In this document: positions 26,150-33,949 of the stretch, piece after piece
How positions within the stretch are numbered: the stretch's first letter is position 1
Layout of the letters: every line of letters starts with the position of its first letter
Assembly (NCBI RefSeq): GCF_013184985.2
Contig: NZ_CP063418.1
Span: 1,612,001 to 1,676,000, forward strand
Source of the DNA: Actinomyces faecalis
Lineage (GTDB): Bacteria > Actinomycetota > Actinomycetes > Actinomycetales > Actinomycetaceae
Direction: 5' to 3'
DNA: 64,000 nt
The notes under the pieces: generated by a model
The model's input: the letters and a program-made list of their open reading frames with translations, nothing else
Told to the model about the DNA's origin: nothing
The model's database searches: none
Position numbers and translations under genes: made by a program

Positions 26150-27042
26150 CCCTTCGTTGAACCGCTTTCCAGACCGTAGATCATCGCCTTGTTCAGTGCG
26201 AGGAAGACGAGCAGCAAAGGTGTCACGGTGACCGCGACCGCCGCGAAGGTAGCCGTCCAGTCCGTCTTGCCCATATTGCCGATGTAGTTCTGCAGTCCCA
26301 GCGGGATCGTCTTGAGGCCTTCGGTCAGCACGAAGGTGTTGGCAAAGACGAACTCGTTCCAGATGAAGATCGCATTGACCATCACCACTGTGATCACAGT
26401 GTTAAGAGACATCGGGACAGTGATCGCCATGAAGATTCGATACGGTCCAGCACCGTCAATCGACGCCGCCTCATAGATCTCACGTGGGATGTAGCTGAAA
26501 AAGGAGATGAAGAGGAACAAGGACATCGGCAGGGCAAAACCTGCCAGGGGAATGATGATCGCCAGGTGTGTGTCAAGCAGTCCGATATTCGAGTAGTCGA
26601 TGAACAACGGCACGAGAGCGATCTGGACCGGCACCACGATCCCCATGAGAAAGACCGAACGAACGACCTTGGCACCCCGAAAACCAAGGACCTGGATGGC
26701 GTAGGCCCCCGTCATCCCGCACACGGTGATCAAGGCACAGGCTCCCGCCGTGACAATGGCACTGTTCGCGATGTAGGTCGGAATCTGTCCCTGCTCAAAA
26801 GCCCGGGTGAAGTTGTCAAGCGTGAAGGAACCAGGCAGACCAAACGGGCTGGAGGAGGCGAAGTCCTCTGGGCAGCGCACCGACGTCAGGATCAGCCAGA
26901 TGAGGGGATAGACCTGGATCACGAGCACAGCGCCAAGTAGCACCCGGTAGATGATCTGGGCGGTACGAAGACGCCGATGACGCCGTGGGCCAGCCGAGGT
27001 CGCTCCAGGACGCAACCGGGAGGACGATACTGCGGTACTCAT
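26146..27042 (-). CDS. Carbohydrate ABC transporter permease, MalG type (locus A)
   Basis: A 298-residue inner-membrane protein with six predicted helices and the EAA loop YEAASIDGAGPYRIFMAITVPM, which docks to the ATPase. The C-terminal helix ends YGLESGSTKG as in MalG homologues. ATG 27042 begins three bases from the MalF-type gene stop. No ATP-binding gene is in the locus, so it must share a general MsiK-like ATPase encoded elsewhere. Confidence 0.93.
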   Translation of the reverse strand: MSTAVSSSRLRPGATSAGPRRHRRLRTAQIIYRVLLGAVLVIQVYPLIWLILTSVRCPEDFASSSPFGLPGSFTLDNFTRAFEQGQIPTYIANSAIVTAGACALITVCGMTGAYAIQVLGFRGAKVVRSVFLMGIVVPVQIALVPLFIDYSNIGLLDTHLAIIIPLAGFALPMSLFLFISFFSYIPREIYEAASIDGAGPYRIFMAITVPMSLNTVITVVMVNAIFIWNEFVFANTFVLTEGLKTIPLGLQNYIGNMGKTDWTATFAAVAVTVTPLLLVFLALNKAMIYGLESGSTKG

Positions 27043-27044
27043 GA

Positions 27045-27926
27045 TCAGGACTCCCTTCGACGAGCCAGCATGAAGATGAGGCCGACAGCGACCAGGCACT
27101 CAATCACGATGAAGACCGAGATGGCAGACGCGTAGCCGTAATTCGTACTGACGAATGCCGTCTTGTACATGTATGTCGTGACCAGCTCCGAGGCCTGCCC
27201 CGGGCCTCCGTTGGTCAGCAGGTAGGGGATGTCAAACCCTCGGAGGCCATATGTCACAACCATGACCATGGTCGTAACCCACACCGGGCGTATGTGCGGG
27301 AACCGGATCTTGATGAACACCTGCCATGGATTGGCCCCGTCCAGGGCCGCGGCCTCTTCCAGCTCCTTGGGAACAGACAGCAGCGCGGCGTACAGGATGA
27401 TCGTGTAGAGACCAAGAAATCGCCATCCTTCTGGCACAGAGACCGCCGCCAGCACGGTATGGACGTCCGAGAGCCAGGGCCTGGCAAGACCGCCCAGGCC
27501 CACCACCTCCAGAAGCGAGTTGACCAGCCCAGTCGGGTCGTAGGAATAGATCCGTTGGAAAAGCAGGGCGATAGCCGTCGTCGAGATCACCGCAGGCATG
27601 AGGTAGAAGACCTTGAGCGTCTCCCGCCCTCGCGTGATCGTCAGGAGCAAGCAGGCAATTGCGAGGCCGGCACCCATCTGGATCACGACGCAGATCAGGA
27701 GATAGATCAGCTGATTGACGAAGGCTTTCCAGAAGGTCGGATCACCACCGAGCATCTTCGCATAGTTGTCGATCCCGACGAACTGCATCTCGGTGATTCC
27801 GTCCCAGCGGAAGAAGCTGAGGAACAGAGACTGGAAGATCGGCAGCAGCACGCCGCCGCCAAACAGCAGGACAGGTGGAAGCAGAAAGACAATGACAGAC
27901 AGTCGTGAGCGATAAGGAAGCATCAT
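27045..27926 (-). CDS. Carbohydrate ABC transporter permease, MalF type (locus A)
   Basis: A 293-residue membrane protein with about six helices. The N-terminal helix SVIVFLLPPVLLFGGGVLL and the EAA loop KELEEAAALDGANPWQVFIKIRFPHIRP identify a CUT1 permease. It partners the MalG-type protein downstream. A strong hairpin separates it from the binding-protein gene upstream, probably lowering permease levels relative to the binding protein. Confidence 0.93.
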   Translation of the reverse strand: MMLPYRSRLSVIVFLLPPVLLFGGGVLLPIFQSLFLSFFRWDGITEMQFVGIDNYAKMLGGDPTFWKAFVNQLIYLLICVVIQMGAGLAIACLLLTITRGRETLKVFYLMPAVISTTAIALLFQRIYSYDPTGLVNSLLEVVGLGGLARPWLSDVHTVLAAVSVPEGWRFLGLYTIILYAALLSVPKELEEAAALDGANPWQVFIKIRFPHIRPVWVTTMVMVVTYGLRGFDIPYLLTNGGPGQASELVTTYMYKTAFVSTNYGYASAISVFIVIECLVAVGLIFMLARRRES

Positions 27927-27951
27927 GCCTTCTCAAGATTCATGGGGCTCA

Positions 27952-27987
27952 GTGGCCCGGCAGCCCGGAATCCGTCTGCCGGGCCAC
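27952..27987 (-). terminator. Intercistronic hairpin after the locus A binding-protein gene
   Basis: GTGGCCCGGCAG at 27952-27963 pairs perfectly with CTGCCGGGCCAC at 27976-27987 across 12 bases. It starts four bases after the binding-protein stop (27992) and precedes the permease gene. Such stems attenuate read-through or protect the upstream mRNA, yielding excess binding protein. No U-run follows. Confidence 0.7.
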
Positions 27988-27991
27988 GTCG

Positions 27992-29347
27992 TCACTCACT
28001 GAAGTAGGCGGAGGCGTTCTCAGTGAGCGCCGCGTCCATCGTGGCGAGGAAGTCCTCGACGCTCAGGTCCCCCTGGACGAGCAGCACCTGCTCCTGGGAG
28101 ATCTTGGTATTTGTCGTCGGATCAAGCTGGGTGTCCCACGGCATCAGGACCTGTCCATCGATCTTGCCCGCCTCATCGATCGCCTGCTGGTAGATCGGCA
28201 GCGCATTGTCCGGGATCACGGGCTCGACTGTTGTCGGACCGAGCAGGCCCGTCTGCGCATACATCTGGGGGTACTTCTCCAAGGCGAAACGGAGGAAGTC
28301 GTGAATGAGCGGGTCGTAGGTGGCAGCGTTGACAGCGAGACCGATTCCTGAGGGAGCGACGTACTCGTTCGGCCCTGTCTTGCCGTCCTTGACAGTCGGG
28401 AGCGTGAAGTAGCCGATCTGGTCCTGGAGATCCTCGGGCAGCTCCGTCGTAGCCAGACTGGGTAGCTCCCAGGTCCCCATGTTGTAGATCGCAGCCTTAC
28501 CCGAGGTAAAGAGATTCTGCGCATCGGTATACCCCACCGAGGAGAAGCCTTCCTGGAAGGCCCCAGCAGCCCCCAAGTCATGGAGCCACTGAGCCGTGGC
28601 ACGCCCGGGCTCGTCAGAGAACGTCGCCTCGCCCTTCTTCAGCTTCTTGATGTAGTCCGCTCCTTCCAGGCGGAAAGGCTGATAAGCCACGTATCGCTCC
28701 AGCGTCCAGCCATCGAGGCCGTCCAGCGCGATAGGTACCACTCCGGTCGCGGCAAGCTTGCGGCACAGCTCAGGGAACTCATCCAACGAGCCGGGAACCT
28801 CCACGCCTGCGGCCTCGAAGAGCGCCTTGTTGTACCAGAACACCTCGATCCCGTACTCCAGCGGCAGCATGTAGAGCGAGCCGTCGTCAAAGCGCTGGTA
28901 GTCAAGCGCTGCGGGCCGGTAGGTGTCCGCGATACCCAGGTTGTCGAGCAGGTCCTCGATATTGACCATCCGGTTCTGTCGAGCGAGCTTCTGGGCAAAC
29001 GGCGTGGCGTCGGTATCGAAGAACTCGGGCAGCTGGTTGGCAGCGGCCAAGGTCTCATACTTCTGGATGTACGAGGGCCTGTCTGGCGTCGTGATAAAGG
29101 TCAGCTTGAAGCCCTCATGCTCTTTGGCGTACTCCTGAGCAATCGTCTGCATCGTGTTGATCACCGCACCATTGGCGGCACGCGACAACAGCCAGGACAC
29201 CTCTCGCGGCTTGATCTCTCCCTCCGGATCGATCGCTACCGCCGAGGACGGGGCGGCGGCGCCCCGCTTTCCGCCACAGGCACCGAGCAGCGGTGCCGCC
29301 AGCGCGGCGGCACTGAGGACCAGAAACTGTGAACGCTTGATCTGCAT
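27992..29347 (-). CDS. Sugar-binding lipoprotein of ABC transporter (locus A)
   Basis: A 451-residue CUT1 solute-binding protein with a lipoprotein signal: basic QIKR, hydrophobic core and lipobox LLGA-C24. The mature protein has ELP-type features such as LPLEYGIEVFWYNKALFEAAGVEVP, FTSGKAAIYNMGTWEL and NEYVAPSGIGLAVN. It should capture an oligosaccharide outside the membrane for the two permeases. AAAGGAG lies upstream of ATG 29347. Specificity cannot be read from sequence; neighbours suggest fructosides. Confidence 0.93.
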   Translation of the reverse strand: MQIKRSQFLVLSAAALAAPLLGACGGKRGAAAPSSAVAIDPEGEIKPREVSWLLSRAANGAVINTMQTIAQEYAKEHEGFKLTFITTPDRPSYIQKYETLAAANQLPEFFDTDATPFAQKLARQNRMVNIEDLLDNLGIADTYRPAALDYQRFDDGSLYMLPLEYGIEVFWYNKALFEAAGVEVPGSLDEFPELCRKLAATGVVPIALDGLDGWTLERYVAYQPFRLEGADYIKKLKKGEATFSDEPGRATAQWLHDLGAAGAFQEGFSSVGYTDAQNLFTSGKAAIYNMGTWELPSLATTELPEDLQDQIGYFTLPTVKDGKTGPNEYVAPSGIGLAVNAATYDPLIHDFLRFALEKYPQMYAQTGLLGPTTVEPVIPDNALPIYQQAIDEAGKIDGQVLMPWDTQLDPTTNTKISQEQVLLVQGDLSVEDFLATMDAALTENASAYFSE

Positions 29348-29383
29348 GGTCTTTCTCCTTTGAAAGGTGTCTGAGAATCGTGG

Positions 29384-30802
29384 TCAAGAACAGGTCAGGA
29401 CATCGAGGGAACGGATGACGAGGCTGCCATCGAGCACCGCCACACCGAGGCGACCGCTGGGATGGTCGTAGACGCTGGTCGACAGGCACACCTGGTCGTC
29501 CAGGCAGCACTGGAGCAGCTCGCCGTGCATAATGAGGTCGAGGTGCGCGCGGCCGGCGCTGAGGTCAACGGGGCGCTCCATCTCGATGAAGTGCGGCTGA
29601 TCGCCTGCTACGTGCCACTGCTCGGTCCCAGGCTCGCGACGAGGCCAGCGGTCGAGCACCATACGTGACTGGGACGGCTCCAGGCGCAGTACGTACCCCT
29701 CCTCTCCACACTCATCAGTGCGTAGGAGGACTGAGACCTCACGAGCGCCCTCCTCCCAGGCAAGATCAAGAGACACACGCGCCGGATCAGGCAGACAGCC
29801 AGTCAGGATCCGTGCCGAGTAGCCCGTCCTCGATTCCAGCCGTACCGGTTCGTGATCGACGTCCAGAGGCCGAGCGAAAGCCCCAAGGACTTCCTCAGGT
29901 AGTCGTAGTGCCAGGCTGCCATCAGGATTCTGCACGGCCTCCAGCGCAGCCATCGTGCCCGCCCACAGCCACGGCCCGCTGTCGGTCTCCCCCTCTCGCG
30001 AGGCGATCCACCCGAAGAAGAGCCTTCGCCCGTGCCACTGGACGGACTTCGCAGCATAGAAGGCCCTGCCGTCAATCGTGTCGCGCTCAGGCGCCGACCA
30101 CGGGCCCTCGGGCGATCTGGCAACGCGGTAGCGTGTCGTGAACCGGTCGGAGAACTCGGAGTAGACCAGGTACCACCACTGGCCGATCCGAAAGACCTCC
30201 GGGCACTCCTGTGTGATGAAACGGTGCGGATCCCACAAGGGCTCCTGGATCTGCCAGCACCTGAGGTCCTCGCTGGTCAGACGTGCCACGACCCCACGAC
30301 GACGATCAGGTCCGTCCCGGTGCCGTGCAGCAAGGATCATCGTCCAGCCTTGCCCCCCTGGGGTGCGGTACACATAGGGGTCACGCCAGTCGGCAGGGTC
30401 GTAACCTTCTGGCGCACCGAAGGTGTCCTGAGGCTGCTTGTCCCATGAGCGTGCATCAGTACTCGTGGCGTGAGCAACAAGCTGGAGAGAACGCCCGCTG
30501 GGCGCTAGGGCCTGAGGGTTGTTCGCCGTATAGAAGAGGTGGAACACCCCTTCGTCATCCCTCACGATGCTGCCGGTGTAGGCGTTGAAGTCCTCATCCT
30601 CAACACCGCCAGCAGGCAGCGCCTCACCCCGGTCTTCGTAGTGGACAAGATCATGGGTTACAGCCAGGTTCCACGGTGTACCCGGCTTAGGGGTCATGCG
30701 GCGCTCGCACAGATAGTAAAGACGAATCTCGTCGCCGTCGGTGAAGGGGATGACGTCTCCCACCCAGTGGGGACTGGGACGGAAGTAGAGATCTGAAGTC
30801 AT
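29384..30802 (-). CDS. GH32 beta-fructofuranosidase-like enzyme, cytoplasmic
   Basis: A 472-residue protein without signal peptide. GH32 landmarks are in order: PHWVGDVIPF with nucleophile candidate D16, TGSIVRDD near 76-83, WRDPYVY with D141, and QECPEVF with acid/base E199. A C-terminal beta-sandwich covers about residues 300-470. It should cleave terminal fructose from sucrose-like or inulin/levan oligosaccharides brought in by the following transporter. It is the first gene of locus A, with a promoter and two LacI-type operators directly upstream. The WMNDPNG motif is divergent, so substrate may differ from sucrose. Confidence 0.85.
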   Translation of the reverse strand: MTSDLYFRPSPHWVGDVIPFTDGDEIRLYYLCERRMTPKPGTPWNLAVTHDLVHYEDRGEALPAGGVEDEDFNAYTGSIVRDDEGVFHLFYTANNPQALAPSGRSLQLVAHATSTDARSWDKQPQDTFGAPEGYDPADWRDPYVYRTPGGQGWTMILAARHRDGPDRRRGVVARLTSEDLRCWQIQEPLWDPHRFITQECPEVFRIGQWWYLVYSEFSDRFTTRYRVARSPEGPWSAPERDTIDGRAFYAAKSVQWHGRRLFFGWIASREGETDSGPWLWAGTMAALEAVQNPDGSLALRLPEEVLGAFARPLDVDHEPVRLESRTGYSARILTGCLPDPARVSLDLAWEEGAREVSVLLRTDECGEEGYVLRLEPSQSRMVLDRWPRREPGTEQWHVAGDQPHFIEMERPVDLSAGRAHLDLIMHGELLQCCLDDQVCLSTSVYDHPSGRLGVAVLDGSLVIRSLDVLTCS

Positions 30803-30814
30803 GTCACTTCCTCG

Positions 30815-30874
30815 TGATCAATCGCTTAACCAAAGAATAGAAGGTCTCTTGACTTCTGGTCAAGCGTTTAACCA
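30815..30874 (-). promoter_or_regulatory. Locus A promoter flanked by paired LacI-type operators
   Basis: On the minus strand TTGACC (30858-30863) and TATTCT (30834-30839) are spaced by 18 bases. Palindromic sites TGATCAATCGCTTAACCA (30815-30832) and TGGTCAAGCGTTTAACCA (30857-30874) share 14 of 18 or more positions and the TTAA-CG core of LacI-family operators. One covers the -35, the other lies just downstream of the -10. Their centres are 42 bp apart, close to four helical turns, which would let two dimers act together. Confidence 0.75.
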
Positions 30875-30900
30875 TGACCTACGCCACATCTATCGCCGAA

Positions 30901-30926
30901 GTACTGACCGTGCGACACGTCAGTAC
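30901..30926. repeat. 8-bp inverted repeat
   Basis: GTACTGAC at 30901-30908 is complementary to GTCAGTAC at 30919-30926 with ten bases between. It lies between the locus A promoter and the large palindrome. It may be a minor operator or part of the terminator region of locus B. Confidence 0.4.
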
Positions 30927-30931
30927 AACGC

Positions 30932-30996
30932 GTGATCGCGTGATCTGGGTGTGGACGGGCCTGTCAGGCCCGTCCACACCCAGATCACGCGATCAC
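30932..30996. terminator. 65-bp near-perfect palindrome between loci A and B
   Basis: Bases 30932-30963 (starting GTGATCGCGTGATCTGGGTG) are exactly complementary to 30965-30996 with one base between, so the arms are 32 bp. Transcripts from either strand would form a very stable stem. It follows the last gene of locus B (minus) and precedes the locus A promoter, so it can insulate one from the other. Neither end has a T-run. Confidence 0.75.
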
Positions 30997-31000
30997 ATCA

Positions 31001-31035
31001 GCCGCAGGCTCGAGCTCAGCGGTCTGCCGGGCTCG
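31001..31035. repeat. 35-bp direct repeat, copy 2
   Basis: Identical to 23270-23304 over 35 bases. It lies 16 bases beyond the stop codon of the locus B GH32-like gene and abuts the large palindrome. The equivalent position after both paralogous genes suggests common origin. Confidence 0.85.
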
Positions 31036-31051
31036 GCGACGGCACCCTGTC

Positions 31052-31975
31052 TCAGCGCTTGGCAGTCACCCGCGTGAGCCGTACCTCGTTCCATGGCAGC
31101 GGGTCAGGGATCACCCCACGGAAGATCCCGTCCTCCCCGTCGTCGAAGCCGGTGAAGGCCCACTGGCCCTCCGCCATCTCGAAGACCTGGCCGGCGTACA
31201 GGTGCGTGGGCTCGATGTAGCGGGCACCGTCCACGTCCCACGGCCCCAAGGGCCCCTCACCCTCGGCGACCCACACCGTTCCGTCACACGGAGCGGCCTG
31301 CATGTCACGCCCGCAGGAGAAGACCAGCAGGTGCTTACCGTCGACGAATCGTGACTGACTGACCTCTAGCTGACCGAACTGACTGGGCTCGGTCAACGGC
31401 TCGAGCACCTCCCAGTGGTCCAGGTCGTCAGACACCGCGTGACCGATCACACCAGCGTGAAGACGATCCACACCGGCACGACGCGCCGTGACCAGCATGT
31501 GCCACCGCCCCTCGTGACGGAAGACGTATGGGTCCCTCCACGGCTCGTCCCAGGGATAGGAGGGGTTCCACTTCTCGTACCAGCGGCTGTCGGCCTCAAC
31601 AGGCTCGGCGCAGGTACGGGTAAAGGTCACTCCGTCCTCAGAGTCGGCCCAGCCAACTCGCTGAACCATCCCTCCTTCGCGACGGGAGATCCCGGTATAG
31701 AAGAGCCGAAGCGTGCCGTCATCCTTGGTGACCGCGGAACCTGTCCAGGTTGCCTGATCGTCGAAGGCCGGTCCGTCGGAGTGGACGAGGGAGTCTGGAA
31801 GCAGGGTCCAGGCACGCGCGTCCGTGGATACCGCGTGACCGATCGAGGCCCGCCAGTGACGCCGGTCGGGGTTGTGCAGCGCCTTGGAGGCACGCAGGAA
31901 GAACAGGTGGTGCTGCCCGCCGTGACGAACGATCCAGTGGTCCCACATCCAGTGGTCCGCAAGGGTAAGCGCCAT
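31052..31975 (-). CDS. GH32/GH43-like five-bladed propeller protein, locus B
   Basis: A 307-residue paralog of the protein at 23311, the same length and collinear. Matching motifs are DHWMWDHW, TWTGSAV, WRDPYVF (with the stretch WRDPYVFRHEGRWHML shared almost word for word) and GQLEVSQS in place of GQIEVMQS. The catalytic Asp and Glu candidates are conserved between copies, which argues that both are functional. It has no signal peptide and is the last gene of locus B, after the two permeases. The reaction is not known; a fructosidase or transfructosylase would fit. Confidence 0.8.
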   Translation of the reverse strand: MALTLADHWMWDHWIVRHGGQHHLFFLRASKALHNPDRRHWRASIGHAVSTDARAWTLLPDSLVHSDGPAFDDQATWTGSAVTKDDGTLRLFYTGISRREGGMVQRVGWADSEDGVTFTRTCAEPVEADSRWYEKWNPSYPWDEPWRDPYVFRHEGRWHMLVTARRAGVDRLHAGVIGHAVSDDLDHWEVLEPLTEPSQFGQLEVSQSRFVDGKHLLVFSCGRDMQAAPCDGTVWVAEGEGPLGPWDVDGARYIEPTHLYAGQVFEMAEGQWAFTGFDDGEDGIFRGVIPDPLPWNEVRLTRVTAKR

Positions 31976-32008
31976 ATCACTCGCCTTATCTCAGGTACAG
32001 GGTCACTG

Positions 32009-32971
32009 TCAGCCCTTGACCGCGGTACCGGCCAGTGACTGGACGAAGGAACGTTGGAAGATGATGAACAGCACCAGCATCGGCACCGTGATGAGCGTGC
32101 CGTAGGCCATGATCTCGCCCCACACGGGGTTGAGCTGGAAGAAGTACTGCATTCCTACGCTGACCGGGCGCATGGCCTCCTCCTGCACCACCATGAGCGG
32201 CCAGAGGTAGGAGTTCCATGCCGGCAGCATCATGATGATGGCCACCGTAGCGAAAGTCGGTCCAGACAGCGGGACGACGATCTTGCGATAGATGGTGAAC
32301 CAGCTCGCGCCGTCCATGCGCGCAGCCTCGTCGATCTCCTTGGGGATGTCCCCAAAGTGCTGTGAGAAGAGGAAGATCGCCAGCGCGTTGGCGATGTAGG
32401 GCAGGATCTGGACCTGGTAGGTGTTCAGCATCCCCTGCTTGACCAGGAACCCGTCCACGACCCACTGCAGCGACGGCAGCTTGGCGACCCAGAAGACCAG
32501 CGGCACCGCGATGGTCTCGAAAGGCACCATGAGGGTAGCCAGTACCAGCGAGAGGATGAGGCGCTTGCCCTTCCACCGCATCCTGGCGATGGCGAAGCCG
32601 ATCATCGAGTTGACGACGAGACCGAGGACCACGATGCACACGGTCACGATCGCCGAGTTCAGGAGGAAGCGGCCGGCAGGCACACGCTGGAAGACGCCTT
32701 CGTAGTTGTCCAGCGACAGCTCCCCTACCGGCAGGAACGCCTTGACGCCGCCCAGGTCGGCAAAGATCTGCGAGTCGGACTTGAGCGAGGAGAAGATCAT
32801 GAACAGGAGCGGGAAGACCGCGATGACGGACGCGATGACCAGACCGATGTAGGTCAGGACGCGCGAGCGCCGCTTGGTCGCCGCCCGGCCACGCCTTCCA
32901 GGCACGTGCTGAGCGGTGGGCTGCTGGGCGGAGTCCGCTTGCGAGCGAGACAGAGCAGTCTGTGTAGCCAT
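32009..32971 (-). CDS. Carbohydrate ABC transporter permease, MalG type (locus B)
   Basis: A 320-residue membrane protein with a basic cytoplasmic N-terminus and six helices. The EAA loop is KEIDEAARMDGASWFTIYRKIVVPLSGP, and the C-terminus is QSLAGTAVKG. It starts two bases from the end of the MalF-type gene (32973), implying coupled synthesis. As in locus A no ATPase gene is present. Confidence 0.93.
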   Translation of the reverse strand: MATQTALSRSQADSAQQPTAQHVPGRRGRAATKRRSRVLTYIGLVIASVIAVFPLLFMIFSSLKSDSQIFADLGGVKAFLPVGELSLDNYEGVFQRVPAGRFLLNSAIVTVCIVVLGLVVNSMIGFAIARMRWKGKRLILSLVLATLMVPFETIAVPLVFWVAKLPSLQWVVDGFLVKQGMLNTYQVQILPYIANALAIFLFSQHFGDIPKEIDEAARMDGASWFTIYRKIVVPLSGPTFATVAIIMMLPAWNSYLWPLMVVQEEAMRPVSVGMQYFFQLNPVWGEIMAYGTLITVPMLVLFIIFQRSFVQSLAGTAVKG

Positions 32972-32972
32972 G

Positions 32973-33881
32973 TCAGTCCTTCTCCCTGGTCAGCCAGCGC
33001 TGGATCAGGCTGATGGCAAGCACACAGACGAAGAAGATCAGCGAGATCGCGCTTCCGTAGCCCATGTCCTGCTCGCGGTAGCCCTTACGCACGGCGTGGT
33101 AGACGAGTGTCGAGGTGGCGTCCTGGGGTCCGCCAGAGGTCATGACGTCGACCTGGACGAACAGGCCCAGGGCCGCGATCGTGATCGTCACGAGGATGAA
33201 GACCATCGTCGAGCGCAGGCCCGGCCAGGTCACGTAGCGGAATCGCTGCCAGCCGTTGACGCCGTCAAGGTCCGCCGCCTCATACAGCGCAGGGTCGATA
33301 CCCTGCAGGCCTGAGAGCCAGATGATCATGTGGAGCCCGACGGCCTGCCAGATCGACAGCACGATGATCGCCGGCATCGCCGTACCCGGGTTGTTGAGCC
33401 AGGCCACGGCAGTCCAGCCACCACCGGTCAGGGTGTTGAGCACCGAGTTGAACAGTCCGTCATCCTCGTAGAAGAAGCTCCACAGGATCGAGACCACCAC
33501 CATGGAGGTCACGACCGGCATGAAGATCATGGTCCGGAAGGCCGTGACGCCCTTGACCTTCTGGTTCACCAGGATGGCCAGCGCCAGAGCGAGTCCGGAC
33601 TGGCACGGGACGACGATGAGAGCGAAGAAGGCTGTGTTCGTCAGTGACCGGATGAAGGTGGGATCCGATCCCAGAGCCCGCTGAAAGTTCGCTAGTCCCA
33701 CGAAGGAGGGCGGGTTGGGTGAGATGAGCCGGGCGTTGGTCAGGGACAGCGCGAAGGTCAGAAGGATCGGGATGCCCATGAAGAGCAGTAGCAGGATGAG
33801 AGCCGGTGAGCTCATCAGCCACGCCTGCAGCGCCTCTCGACGAGAGCTCGCGCTGCGCCGAGCGGCAACGGAGGTAGACAC
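32973..33881 (-). CDS. Carbohydrate ABC transporter permease, MalF type (locus B)
   Basis: A 302-residue CUT1 permease with helices beginning ALILLLLFMGIPILLTFALSL and the EAA loop ALYEAADLDGVNGWQRFRYVTWPGLR. It is preceded by a 14-bp hairpin that separates it from the binding-protein gene, mirroring locus A. It is more distant from its locus A counterpart than the GH32-like paralogs are from each other. Confidence 0.93.
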   Translation of the reverse strand: MSTSVAARRSASSRREALQAWLMSSPALILLLLFMGIPILLTFALSLTNARLISPNPPSFVGLANFQRALGSDPTFIRSLTNTAFFALIVVPCQSGLALALAILVNQKVKGVTAFRTMIFMPVVTSMVVVSILWSFFYEDDGLFNSVLNTLTGGGWTAVAWLNNPGTAMPAIIVLSIWQAVGLHMIIWLSGLQGIDPALYEAADLDGVNGWQRFRYVTWPGLRSTMVFILVTITIAALGLFVQVDVMTSGGPQDATSTLVYHAVRKGYREQDMGYGSAISLIFFVCVLAISLIQRWLTREKD

Positions 33882-33895
33882 GTCATTCTCCCTTC

Positions 33896-33925
33896 CCGGC
33901 GGGAGGCTCTCGAGCCTCCCGCCGG
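33896..33925 (-). terminator. Intercistronic hairpin after the locus B binding-protein gene
   Basis: CCGGCGGGAGGCTC at 33896-33909 pairs perfectly with GAGCCTCCCGCCGG at 33912-33925, leaving a two-base nominal gap. It lies between the binding-protein stop (33950) and the permease start (33881). Like the hairpin at 27952 it probably limits expression of the permeases. Confidence 0.7.
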
Positions 33926-33949
33926 ATCAGTGAGTTCAGGCCGGGGCCG

